Assembly: GCF_001411555.2 (NCBI RefSeq)
Contig: NC_049912.1
Span: 29,117,514-29,181,513 of the forward strand
Direction: 5' to 3'
Length of the DNA: 64,000 bases
From: Juglans regia
Taxonomy: Eukaryota > Streptophyta > Magnoliopsida > Fagales > Juglandaceae
Shown: positions 1 to 9,407 of the stretch, piece by piece
Layout: each line of letters starts with the position of its first letter
Position numbering within the stretch: the first letter of the stretch is position 1
Program-made: the position numbers and the translations under genes
Notes under the pieces: generated by a model
Told to the model about the DNA's origin: nothing
Seen by the model: the letters and a program-made list of their open reading frames with translations, nothing else
Database searches by the model: none

Positions 1-717
1 TACATTTAGTACATGTGTTTTACATCAACTATATTAAAAATCATAGCATTTTTTTTTAATTATAATAAAGTTTACCATAAATACTTTGTTAACTTATTAT
101 GTCTAGCATAAGAGCATTTTCAATGACTTATGTATAATACAAAAAATATAAATTATTTGAAAATTTGTTTATAAAATGAGTTCCATTTGATTATGTAAAA
201 GATATTATAACATGTAAAATACAAATTGCTACAGTAACTCACTATATATAGAAGTATTGTTCATCCTTCAAACATTTTTTTTAATTATTTATACTTCATT
301 TACTCCCTCGTGTATTTTTACTTTTATATTTCAATACAAATTCTTTTTATTGTTCATCATTTAAAACACCTATATTTTATTTTTTCTAAAAACTATCTTG
401 GATTATTTATCTACTTTTTTCATATTTTGGTTTTATTTTTAATTTTTATTTGGCCTATATATTTTTTTTTTGTGTATAGGAATGAATTATATTACATTGT
501 ATATAATAATACATAGCAAATATAAAAATATATTGGATATTACAAATTTATTGGTATAAAAGGAAATGTTTAAAAAGAATAAAAATATTATTTAAATGAT
601 ACGAAGAAAAAATAGATAAACTAATATATGATATATTATAAAAATCAATATGTAAAATAGAAAAAATGAAATTTGATGATGTATTTTAAAGGATAAAATA
701 AAAATTAATTCTACATA
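1..717. other. AT-rich intergenic DNA
   Basis: Very AT-rich sequence with homopolymer runs. The only open frame of any length (310-516, +) is a low-complexity Phe/Tyr/Ile-rich string typical of chance ORFs in such DNA. I see no gene, RNA or recognisable element here. Confidence 0.6.
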
Positions 718-856
718 CAACTGTGAAGTGCGTAACCGCCGCGTAATCGCTTTGAAAAAGAGTGGGATCCACTATTAAAAAATTAATTTTTTTCATGTAG
801 GTCCCATGTTTTATTCATTTTTTTCAAAGCGATTACGCAATTCACGGTTGTAAGTA
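718..856. repeat. MITE, foldback family B, copy 1
   Basis: Short inverted-repeat element. The left end (CAACTGTGAAGTGCGTAA) is mirrored by the right end (TTACGCAATTCACGGTTG), and the middle GAAAAAGAGTGGGATCC is followed by an AT-rich centre and a mirrored TTTTTTTCAAAGCGATTACG. Copies of the same family lie near 1253, 24886, 25207, 30935, 62380 and 62580. No coding capacity; non-autonomous DNA transposon is the inference. Confidence 0.75.
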
Positions 857-1252
857 TATTTTCTCTAAAATAAATGAACTATTGTGAACGCGCGAAGTAA
901 TTTCTTTTTCCTTTTAATCTTTTTATTTGAAATTTACAAACTTGCCAACGAGAGAGCGAAAACTATATGTGAATTTCTGAATTTCCAAAAGATTATAAAT
1001 TATTGAAGATAAAATAATATGAATAAATACAAACCATATGCACACATATATGCCAATTTTTAAAATATTTGTCTGTTGCCATAAATTAACCCAAAGTAAT
1101 CAAGATTGGAAAGCTTGAAATAATGTTATTTATTTATATTAAATAGCCAAGGGTATATTCCGAATATTTCAATATGAATTTCCCTTTAAAAGTAATAAGA
1201 TTTTGTAGTTGATAATATATGAGAAATAAAAGGATAATACAAAATATATAGT

Positions 1253-1395
1253 TTTGGAGTGTACAGTTTCGCATACTCATTTTGAAAAAAGTAGGGGCTA
1301 CCATAAAAAACTAAAATTTTCATGTGTTCAGATTTACCACTTTTTTAAAAAGAGTACACGAAGGCTTCATACTTTAGAATTGTAAATATTATTTT
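1253..1395. repeat. MITE, foldback family B, diverged copy
   Basis: Same plan as the copy at 718-856: a CATACTCATTTTGAAAAAAGT left arm, an AT-rich centre with TTTTCATGTG, and a right arm ending in TAGAATTGTAAATATTATTTTT. It is clearly more diverged than the copy near 25.2 kb. Confidence 0.5.
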
Positions 1396-1489
1396 TTAAA
1401 ATAAAAATATATAAACTTTAACACATTTTGCAGTTTTTGGTGTATCTTATCAATAAAAATGTTGGTTTTTTTTTTAAATATAATTTTGA

Positions 1490-1684
1490 AGAGTAATATT
1501 ATACTCCATACTCTCATCTTATTTTTATCTCACTATTAAGATGTGTCATATTTATTATCATTAGATGATAAAGAATAATACAATAAAAGATCATTTAATG
1601 GTGATAAATGTGCTAAGAATTACATAATACTTAATAAGATAGGATGAGAATGATATGATAGTGTGATGTATAGAATTTTCCAAT
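1490..1684. repeat. MITE-like inverted repeat
   Basis: The left part (ATACTCTCATCTTATTTTTATC) and the right part (AATAAGATAGGATGAGAATGATATGATAG) are imperfect reverse complements around an AT-rich core. No other copy was recognised in this window. Probably a small non-autonomous DNA transposon. Confidence 0.4.
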
Positions 1685-1989
1685 TTTAAAAGCATATTTT
1701 GTCGATTTTTTCTATTAAAAAGGCTTCATGAAATAGAGAGGGAGACGAACAGTTCTTCGGCCGGAGTATTGGGTTGGTGGAGGCGAGTCTAAGCCCACCT
1801 ATCAACACCTCTACTATTGATAAGATAAACAGGCCCGGGCCCATCCCAAGCCGATGACAAAGAGGGATGCCGAGCCTATATGCTGAAAACGCAATTTCTC
1901 CTGGCCCATTCCAAGCCTCAACTAGGCTACCACGTCCCAGTCCAGGAGAGAGAGATTCTCGGTTCATACAGTTGGAGATCGATTATCGT

Positions 1990-4190
1990 CCCTGAGGTTC
2001 AGATTCCGAGCCTAGACAATGCTTCTCTCACTATCACATCCCTGAGGTTCTAAAAACCAAATTTAACTATTTTATTTTGCTCACAGCTGTTTTTTGTTTT
2101 TGAAAAGATCGATTATCGTCCGCTATAATTTTCTTTGGATCATCTACCGGGAGCAGTGCCAGAAGGAGCTCATAAACATCCTCAAGAATGCGAGTCTACT
2201 CACTCCATGGTTTCCCTGTTTGGTTCCCGAGAAAAACGTAGAAAAGAAAATAGCCATGAGAAGCCGTGGCTGTTTTCTTCTCGTGGCTATTTTCTGTTCA
2301 GTAGAATTCATGTTATACCGGCCCTCAACGGTTGAGATATATCAGATTTACAGGGCTTGAATTTGTTAGAATGATCTTAAATATGATTTATACTTATTTA
2401 TTTAGTTTCGTGGGGGTTTACAGATTCGAGGGAAGAAATGCTTGATAATCGATCCCCAGCTCAGGAGCTCTCTCTCATCGATCATCCAGGCGTCACTTCT
2501 GAAGGCATTTCTCTTCAACTACACACAAGTCTTTATGTGGCCATTAAGCTCCGTTGGATTTCATGGAATCTAGTTATGAGATAATTTACACTCGGTTACT
2601 ATGATTGATATTGTACCAAGAATAATTTGACGTAATTATGTCTCTCTTCGGTTAATTCTTGAAGCTATTTCTCCAAGGTTAATTCTTTCCAATTTGTCAT
2701 ATGTACGGTTTATGGATTGTCCCCTCCTAGATACTAATTTTCAATCGCATGAAGCTGATTCAGATGCTTTGAGTACATTGAATAAATTATACATAAGCAG
2801 GAGCCTCTTGTCAACGTCCAGCCTCTTCTCATCTTATTTTCCATTACAAATTCTGGGTTGCCTAAGAAGCATTTTGACTATTTGAGGCAAGGACAGAATG
2901 CATTGTCATCCTTTTAATTCCTTGGGATCAACCATATAGCGATGTTTAATTTCTATTTTTTTTCTACTCTGTCTAGGACAGAGCTACTCCAAAGCTATGG
3001 ATTTGAGCACATGGGCACGCTGAATAATCTTGAATAAGCTGGATTGCTTAAAAAAAGGTTCGCTATCACTTTTACCTTCATAATCTAACTTAGCATTAAA
3101 AAATAGCTAGCATTTCCTAGTTGATTGACATGGTCTATTAACCATGTTAACTGGATTGTTAACGGCAAATTATTGTTAACAGCATCTGAACCTTGCAGGA
3201 GACAAAAAGCAACTGGCTGACAATCAAACGTGCTCTGCAACTTGTGGTTGATGAGACTATAACACGGCCAAGTATTTTTCCTTTTGATCATAGCTGATAG
3301 CTTTTGGCTCTGCTCCCTAATCGAGGGGTTGGTTTCATAGCCTGCATGTGTTACATTTATCACCGGACTTGTGCCTTTTGGACCTTTGGTATATAGTCCC
3401 AGATTTCAATGCATGACACAAATATTGAGTCACTCACATTATTTAGGAAAACATTACTCCCACCAACAAAATCCACCGATTGAGTTTTTTTTTTGTACTT
3501 AATGGTTAATGAAGTATTTTTTAATGAGTTCCTTTTTAAAAAAAAAAAAAAGTTTTGAGTTTTAAAAAAAAATGGACATTCGGTGGCTCCCCTCAGTGGG
3601 AGTAGCAGCACCCCATTATTTATTCAACATTCAGAGATATTCATTATGTGCCATGTGGAACTATATAGCCTCGAATTTCTCAATGTGCAAACCAAATATT
3701 GGGGGAATGATGTGCACTGGACGGCATCATCGACATTTTATAAGAATTAGCTACTTCAGCAGTTGAGAACATACTTACTCGGTGGGCAGAAGCATGTTCT
3801 GATGGAAATATGGTCAGTCAAAATTTGGCTCAGTACTTGTTCCTTTATTTCTTTTAAATACTTCCATGTTGAATTTCACATTCATTTTGAAGATGTTTGT
3901 TTCTCTCAGCTGTGTGTGATGATGAAATGTAGCTATGACTGATCTTTCTTTAGCCTGTTTTACAATGCATATGCATATGACATATCCATTAACTCTCTCT
4001 CTCTCTCTAGCCACATAATAGGTTTATTTAATTTTTTATATTTTTCTTATTACAGTTTTGTCATTCTTGCTAACTTGGGTGTTTCTTACGTGACACGGTG
4101 ACAGTCCCAATGGTATTGCCTATGTATTCTCAGGATATGCACCTTAGTATTCGTCTTGTTCAACATGCCGTTCAATCTGGATGGTGAGGA
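1990..4190 (+). pseudogene. VPS33: VPS33 pseudogene (HOPS/CORVET Sec1-like subunit), unprocessed
   Basis: Plant VPS33 is the Sec1/Munc18-type core subunit of the HOPS and CORVET complexes that tether endosomes and vacuoles. Fragments appear in the right order on the + strand: VQIPSLDNASL (1997-2041); REQCQKELINILKN (about 2147-2190); IRGKKCLIIDP (2424-2500, after a TTTACAG acceptor); FEYIE then HKQEPLVNV and TNSGLPKKHFDYLR (2770-2883); SYGFEHMGTLNNLE (2980-3058); NWLTIKRALQLVVDE (3200-3260); IAYVFSGYAP and IRLVQHAVQSGW (4093-4183). Introns are kept, so this is not a retrocopy. It is dead: in-frame stops after FEYIE and after NNLE, a 2-base-type frameshift after GYAP, most of the Sec1 domain missing between 2500 and 2700, and about 100 bp of foreign sequence splitting exon 1. 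The next exons are not seen; an LTR element starts 94 bp downstream. The family call rests on remembered VPS33 motifs. Confidence 0.85.
3993..4011. repeat. (CT)n microsatellite
   Basis: Run of CT dinucleotides inside the last retained intron of the VPS33 pseudogene. Confidence 0.9.
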
Positions 4191-4283
4191 TGAATCTTTA
4201 TTTGCTAAATTTCTTAGAAACTCTAGTTTTAAGCAAGATAATTTATTGTTTTTAACTAATCGGTTCTATTTAGAATGAATCTT

Positions 4284-4731
4284 TTAGCAACCTGCTAGCT
4301 ATCTGAGATTAATGAATGAAAATTGCAAGAATAGATTGAAAGAAAGGGATAATCTCATAAGATTGGGATTGATTTGAGGTCAATCCAACCTCCAAGTTTA
4401 GGGTTCATACAAGCCAGAAATTCTGCATAATAAAATACCTCTCCCATCTGAGTTCTACTTCTTATATATGGGATACCAATTCCCTTCGAAAATTAAAATA
4501 ACAGAAAGCATTAAAATGGAAAATAAAGGAATAATTCAGGTAGTGTCAGAATGTCTATCCAATGCTGTGAGAAAACTCGTAACCGACTGCTATTCTAGAA
4601 TGTCCAATAAAACAACCACATATTAGGATGCCTTTAGCTCCGCTGCTCAGTCCTTCCATAAGTTGAAATGATGCGTTGCAAGCCAAGGTACTTTCCAGCA
4701 AACGACGCCTTATTACGATAGGATCATAACA
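4284..4731 (-). repeat. 3' LTR of the gene-capturing retroelement
   Basis: 448 bp. On the minus strand it starts TGTTATGATCC right after the purine tract and ends near CTAGCAGGTTGCTAA. Positions 4284-4679 match 7727-8119 with scattered substitutions, which implies an old insertion. Confidence 0.75.
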
Positions 4732-4745
4732 AATTCCTCCCCTTA
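4732..4745 (-). other. Polypurine tract
   Basis: On the minus strand TTTAAGGGGAGGAATT immediately precedes the LTR start TGTTATG, the expected position of a plus-strand priming site in an LTR retroelement. Confidence 0.6.
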
Positions 4746-5015
4746 AAGAACCTTGTCCTCAAGGTTTAGAGCATTGATAGTTTTGGAAATAAGCTGGCAG
4801 GTGAACCTTCCCACAATTTCTTTTCATTTTCCTCTATCAAAGGGCCACAAGAACCCTTTAACAGGCAATACATCAAATATATAAGGTGCAAAAGATTTCT
4901 TACACCTACAATTTCTAGTAAGGAGGTGGGCATTAGTGTTGGAGTTATCTCCACCAAAATCAACAAACCCATCAAATTCCAACTTCACGGCTTCTTCATT
5001 GAACTGGGAGTTATC

Positions 5016-5351
5016 CACCTTTCTCGTATCTAGCAACTCCAAGTTGTTGCCAGCCAATGCCATGACCATATTTGGATTACCTTGTGCTTGAAGCTCTTGG
5101 ACCCATTTTTTTGCCCGCTCAAATGAGGCTTGGTTTGTAATATCATACACAATAATTGCAGCAGCAGCTCCTCTGTAGTACCTAGGAGTCAAACTATGGT
5201 ATCCCTCTCGACCAACTGCATCCCACACGTCAAATTTTACATCCAAAGTTTGTGAGAAAAAGGCAACACCTATTGTTGGTTCCTGAAACTCCATAATTTG
5301 CCCTTCAACAAAGTGCAAGACTACAATAGACTTCCCATCTCCCACACCACA
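5016..5351 (-). pseudogene. Captured Rab5/RABF2-like GTPase fragment, intronless
   Basis: Inside an open frame running 5456 to 4824. Residues from CGVGDGKS to [11 protein letters not shown] follow a RABF2 (ARA7/RHA1) Rab5: P-loop relic [30 protein letters not shown], then [15 protein letters not shown] and [18 protein letters not shown]. The nucleotide-binding signature is broken: WDTAGQE has become WDAVGRE and NKAD has become NNLE, so it cannot work as a normal GTPase. It lacks all introns although plant Rab5 genes have several, which points to capture of a spliced transcript. The protein then runs into unrelated sequence. It is distinct from the intact ARA6-type Rab5 gene 9 kb away. Confidence 0.8.
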
Positions 5352-5354
5352 ATG

Positions 5355-5429
5355 CATCTTTAGAAAAATATTCAAGCACTCTTCATAGAGCCCATTATTT
5401 GCAAAGTTGGAAATCATTGTCAACCAACC
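5355..5429 (-). pseudogene. PPR-like stub fused in frame ahead of the Rab fragment
   Basis: The frame that leads into the Rab5 piece starts with [16 protein letters not shown] followed by CLNIFLKM. This reads like one pentatricopeptide (PPR) repeat of the W-T-x-M-I-S...NG-x-x-E-E-C/A type. One repeat is too short to prove the origin; chance resemblance is possible. Confidence 0.4.
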
Positions 5430-5673
5430 TATAGAACAACAATTACAAGTGGCCACTGAAACATATCTTTGACAACTTAATGAAATTGTTTTCCTCTGTC
5501 AAAAGGCCAATGAAATGGTAATTGAAGGAGCTGGAGAGACAAAAGTACCGCAACATAATCCTTAAAGTAAATATGTTCAAAGACAATGTGAGCACAGTTC
5601 ACGGGTCCAACTCTGAGAAATGTTCCATACCACCATACACCCCTAAATGGCAATAGCAGTTGAGGTGCACTAT

Positions 5674-6666
5674 TCACCCCTTCATCCAATTGATCACCAA
5701 CCTTTGAAAGAGACTTCTACCACTCAACAACCAGCAAACAAACACTAGCTTTATTAAGGTCTTATACTTAACCAGTTCCACCAACCTCTCAAGTGTTGAT
5801 GCAAGGAACTTAGGCTCACAACTCTTTAAATTTTGGATTAAGCAAGGTTGCAGGGACAAATGGACATCCCTTTTTGAACTACTAACGCCAAGTTGGAGAG
5901 TGGATGATTTATGGATTGCCATTCTCTTAGTAGAGCCATCATTAGACTGTGTGTAAATGAGAGATTGGAGAGTTCGCTTACCTTTGAGTATTTTGAAGGA
6001 GACTTCTGTCACAATTTCCTCGTACCTTGCTTTTGAGTGTTTTGGAGTTGTGGTTGCTCGACACCAAGTGTGAAAGCAAGGAGAGCATGCACGAATTTGC
6101 ATGCTTGGAAATACCAGCTTAAAAAAATCAGTGGTGGAGCCAATAACAAGAACATCACACTCAGCCTGAGAGGTTCCAGTAATCATGTTCCTAATCTCCT
6201 TAAGGAATCTATCGAGCACGAAATCAACAAGTTCTGCAACCATAACCATTCGGCCTAGCCGTAAATCCGCTTCTGCAGCTTGACCCTTGCTATTCAGGAA
6301 GTTGTTGACGGCGACTTTAGTGCTATCAGGCAAGACCCCACAGTAGACAATCCCGTAGTCAATCCAAAAGTCCCCTGCACTATAATCTCCACCACGACTT
6401 CCGCAAAGGGATTCGCTATGCTCATCGACTTCCTTTGCTAGAATTGGTTTCAAATCCACTGGTTCTTGTTTTTCCTTGGAATTCTTGTTTTTCCTCAGAA
6501 TTCTCTTCTTGGAATTCTTGGATTTCTCGTTGCGTTGACTCTGAGGATGGAAAATCAGCAATGGACTTCCAGTCTTCATTGTACATGAAGACCTCGAAAA
6601 AGAACACCGAAAAGACCACAACAGATACTGAGAAATTGTTGTTGTTACAGCTTTTGATTGCTGCAT
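5674..6666 (-). CDS. Chimeric 330-aa open frame inside the retroelement
   Basis: A long open frame for such AT-rich DNA. The order is: Ser-rich N-terminus, Lys/Asn/Ser-rich stretch (residues 44-66), kinase-like piece (103-130), EF-1alpha-like pieces (158-224), and an unrecognised C-terminus. There is no sign that it makes a useful protein, and the kinase lysine and GTPase motifs are lost. The open frame could simply have survived by chance, or it could be transcribed from the LTR. I list it so the chimera is on record. Confidence 0.3.
   Translation of the reverse strand: MQQSKAVTTTISQYLLWSFRCSFSRSSCTMKTGSPLLIFHPQSQRNEKSKNSKKRILRKNKNSKEKQEPVDLKPILAKEVDEHSESLCGSRGGDYSAGDFWIDYGIVYCGVLPDSTKVAVNNFLNSKGQAAEADLRLGRMVMVAELVDFVLDRFLKEIRNMITGTSQAECDVLVIGSTTDFFKLVFPSMQIRACSPCFHTWCRATTTPKHSKARYEEIVTEVSFKILKGKRTLQSLIYTQSNDGSTKRMAIHKSSTLQLGVSSSKRDVHLSLQPCLIQNLKSCEPKFLASTLERLVELVKYKTLIKLVFVCWLLSGRSLFQRLVINWMKG
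5995..6195 (-). pseudogene. Captured EF-1alpha fragment
   Basis: Within the open frame 6666-5674, residues 158-176 (IRNMITGTSQAECDVLVI) match the highly conserved EF-1alpha stretch following DAPGHRDFIK, and residues 206-223 (TTPKHSKARYEEIVTEVS) match the stretch beginning DATTPK. About 40 residues between them, including the NKMD motif, are missing or replaced. No intron interrupts it. A gene fragment inside the retroelement, not a working elongation factor. Confidence 0.7.
6277..6360 (-). pseudogene. Captured receptor-like kinase fragment
   Basis: Residues 103-130 of the same open frame (DYGIVYCGVLPDSTKVAV then NNFLNSKGQA) resemble the glycine-rich loop and beta-3 region of plant receptor-like cytoplasmic kinases of the YGIVYRGVLxDGTxVAVKNLLNNRGQA type. 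The catalytic lysine of VAVK is Asn here, so the fragment is dead. It lies upstream of, and in the same frame as, the EF-1alpha piece, making a chimeric ORF. Confidence 0.6.
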
Positions 6667-6838
6667 TTTCAGAGTGGAACAAAGGTCCTTTTTGGCGAGG
6701 TGGCTCCTTCACCCGGTCTTCTTCCATGGCTGCGGAACTGAACTCCGCAACAATAATAATCGAGGATGAGAGTGGAGAGGAAAATGGCCCTGAACTGATG
6801 GTGGCCACGGGCAACCCCATCATTCCCTTATTGATCAT

Positions 6839-7165
6839 GTGCCAAACCACAGAGATGACATGGAGATCTACCATGGTGAAGCACTATGCAAGCAGAAATC
6901 TCACGAGCTCCTTGGAGGGATCGCTTTTCCCAAAGGGCTTCCCCCTCTGGACGGCGTCACTGAGGTGAGCTACAACCACACCACGAGTTTTGTCTGGGTG
7001 AAACAAAAGTGCAAGGAGCACCTCTTCCTCTCGATTGGGCGCTCGATTTCGTACGACACCGAGGTCATGGCGTTTGTGGAGGACCGCCGCATGAGGAGGC
7101 TCACTGGGGTCAAGAGCAAGGAGTTTCTCATCTGAGTCACCATCTCTGATATCTACATTACAACC
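6839..7165 (+). pseudogene. Captured DUF538 gene, antisense to the host element
   Basis: The + strand reads MEIYHGEALCKQKSHELLGG, FPKGLPPLDGVTEVSYN, FVWVKQK, SYDTEVMAFVEDRRM, RLTGVKSKEFLI, then a stop where the family has Trp, then VTISDIYI. That is the whole core of a plant DUF538 protein, a family of unknown function often induced by stress. The TGG-to-TGA change ends the frame at about 98 aa; full-length members are roughly 150-170 aa. It is intronless and opposite in orientation to the LTR element, so an element transcript would carry it as antisense. Confidence 0.75.
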
Positions 7166-7707
7166 CCAGTCTTGGCGTTTGAGCTCAACGAGGGAAAAAA
7201 TGGGTTTTGAGACCGACAATTTCAGGGTTTTGAGATGGTCTTGGAGGATGGTTAAGTCTTTTGTAATGTATGTCTTCCATGGAGGATGCCAAACGAGGCG
7301 TATAGAAGCATCCTTGCATCTTTTATTAAAATAAAATGGGATCGTCGAAATATATGACAGCATGTTAATGGAAGAGAGAAACGAAATCCAGAGAGGGGAG
7401 TCTGGAGGTTGAGACAATAAGATGGGATTATCAAAAGAATATTTGAGAACAAACGAAAGAGCAATTTCTTTGGGAACAGCTACTGTGGGCACTGCCACCA
7501 TCTCCTCCACCTCTACTGCCTTTTCTTCTTCCTCCTATGCAACCTTGTCTTGCCAGTCCATGAAGGATTGCTTGAAAACCTTGTAGTTTTCATGGTATCG
7601 GTTGACTAAATCTGTGAGATGGAACATTTTGTCAAGAATCTTTTCCATCAACTACAAATTTGCTTTCTGTTTGTTGGAGCATACGCTGTCCCCCATGAAG
7701 GATCGTT

Positions 7708-7724
7708 GGGCTCGAGATATCACT
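7708..7724 (-). other. Degraded primer-binding site
   Basis: Minus strand GTGATATCTCGAGCCCA just inside the 5' LTR resembles TGGTATCAGAGCCC, complementary to the 3' end of initiator tRNA-Met, with a few substitutions. It fixes the element's orientation. Confidence 0.5.
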
Positions 7725-7726
7725 TG

Positions 7727-8119
7727 TTAGCAACCTGCTAGCAATCAGACTAATGAATGAAAACTGCAAGAATAGATTGAAAGAAAGGGATGATCTCATA
7801 AGCTTGGGATTGATTCGAGGTCAATCCAACCTCCAAGTTTAGGGTTCATTCGAGTTGAAAATTCTGCATAATAAAATACCTCTCCCATCTAAGTTCTACT
7901 TCTTGTATATGGGATAACAATTCCCTTCAAAAATTAAAAAAACAGAAAGCATTAAAGTGGAAAATAAAGGAATAATTCGAGTAGTGTCAGAATGTCTGTC
8001 CAATGCCGTGAGGAAACTCATAACAGACTGCTATTCTAGAATGTCCAATAAAACGACCACGTATTAGAACACCTTTAGCTCCACTGCTCAATCCTGCCAT
8101 AAGTTGAAATGCTGCGTTG
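7727..8119 (-). repeat. 5' LTR of the gene-capturing retroelement, truncated
   Basis: Direct repeat of 4284-4679. Similarity stops at GCTGCGTTG (8119), so the first 50 or so bases present in the other LTR are absent. Confidence 0.75.
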
Positions 8120-8428
8120 GGAGGATATAGCTTTTAAAACTGGGATGAACACAAATAATGGAAAACAAAACTTATTAGGTAGGCATCTAACATGCTGACA
8201 TCTAGATCTTATGGAACGGGAACATGACCATAAGATGGTCTCAATCCTCTGCAACACCACTTATTTTTGTGTCCATAGAATCACATCGAGTCCATCCATG
8301 TGATAAGTCAAGAAGCCATTGCAACAAAGACTCAATTGATCTGACTTATGTTTCATTTTTATTATGAAATTGCATCATCTAGGCAATTTATCGTTCTTGA
8401 ACGACTATTTGACCCTTCAGGCAATTCT

Positions 8429-8450
8429 CTCTCTCTCTCTCTCTCTCTCA
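8429..8450. repeat. (CT)n microsatellite
   Basis: Uninterrupted CT run followed by CACAAACACGCACAC. Confidence 0.9.
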
Positions 8451-8502
8451 CAAACACGCACACTGCTTTATCCTTGAAATTTAAATTATCACGGTATCTT
8501 TT

Positions 8503-8590
8503 GTTTTTATCAGTAAACATATTTTTATTGATCAAAAGAGTAGGCAATAGCACAAGAATACGGGACATATACAAGAGCAGCACGCCTATC
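8503..8590 (-). mobile_element. 5'-truncated L1 LINE tail
   Basis: Read on the minus strand: CTTGTATATGTCCCGTATTC, ...TGCTATTGCCTACTCTTTTG, then ATCAATAAAAATATG. This is the pattern of plant L1 3' ends (TTGTATACTxxxTGTACTxGGxxTxxxCCTTTTG followed by AATAAAA). It resembles the better-preserved copies at 55914-56097 and 59741-59815. I could not define a target duplication. Confidence 0.5.
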
Positions 8591-8599
8591 TTGTCGGCT

Positions 8600-9407
8600 A
8601 CATTGAACTGATGATATTTTTCTTAGCTTATTGAGATTAACATTTACTGCTTTTCCCTTCATCTTTTCCTGCCATGACTTTGCAAAGTGCGAGGAATCAA
8701 ATGGCATTCCTCTCTTCTTTGATTTGAATTGAAAAAAAAAAAAAAAGTATTTCCAGTCATTCTGGAAATTTTCCTGTGGTCAAAGAATCGGCATTTCCTA
8801 TAACTCATGACCGCGTGCCTCGGTGTCTGGCGCTATTACCAGAAAAAGGAAAATGGACTCTTTATACTTTGGGAAAGTCCCGTCAAATAGTGACTTGAAC
8901 TTAAATTAAAATAAAAAAATCCATTTAATTCTTGGAAGTGCCTTGCCATCACCCTTAAGTGATCCTTGCAAAAACATTCACCTTTATAGATTTTACCACT
9001 GTAACAAGCATTATACACTGCCAAGATACTGTAACATTTGCTATAGTTCAAATAAACTTAATACTTTCTTGCTTTACCATATACAAATAACTAAATGGAT
9101 GAAGCAAAAAAGATAAGAGTTAGCGATGTACCCTATTCTTCAGTTTCTTGCTTCTCTTGCAAAATCCGAGAAAGGTATGAAAATCTTTCCAAATGTTGAT
9201 GTATGCTTCCCCGTGTTATGGCTGAAAATACTGGTCTGATTAAAAGTGGAACAGTTGATAAGGTTTCTACCTTTTCACGGGTGAGAGCTGTCTGATAAAC
9301 AACTTCAACCCATCTTATCCTTCACAATCTTCTGAAACATATGTAGCAACTGTACTCTCTTCAGGTCAACAATGGCACCAAAAGACTCCTAAAACACGGT
9401 TGGAATT
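8600..9407. other. Gene-free stretch; distal part is probable 3' UTR of the U-box gene
   Basis: Between the LINE tail and the U-box gene stop codon I see an A15 run at 8732-8746 and otherwise no element. The 300 or so bases next to the stop (about 9063-9407) are likely 3' UTR on the minus strand; no polyadenylation signal was pinned down. Confidence 0.4.

Larger units (their letters stand above)
4284..8119 (-). mobile_element. Non-autonomous LTR retroelement carrying captured host-gene pieces
   Basis: Two direct repeats about 85-90% alike (4284-4679 and 7727-8119) bound a 3-kb interior. Read on the minus strand, the interior begins next to a degraded primer-binding site (7708-7724, resembling GGTATCAGAGCCC) and ends in a purine tract (4732-4745) followed by TGTTATGATCC, the usual gypsy-type LTR start. 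A gag-like beginning (MGDSVCSNKQ..., DLVNRYHENYKVFKQSFMDW) lies about 7530-7694 but is broken by stops. No reverse transcriptase, integrase or protease is seen. Instead the interior holds fragments resembling a Rab5 GTPase, a PPR protein, EF-1alpha, a receptor-like kinase and a DUF538 protein (separate entries). The 5' LTR lacks its first 50 or so bases. It sits just downstream of the dead VPS33 copy. Confidence 0.75.

Noticed and set aside
1686..1967. 93-aa minus-strand frame in a GC-richer patch
   Set aside because: It lies just upstream of VPS33 exon 1 and is better explained as promoter/5' leader of the former gene.
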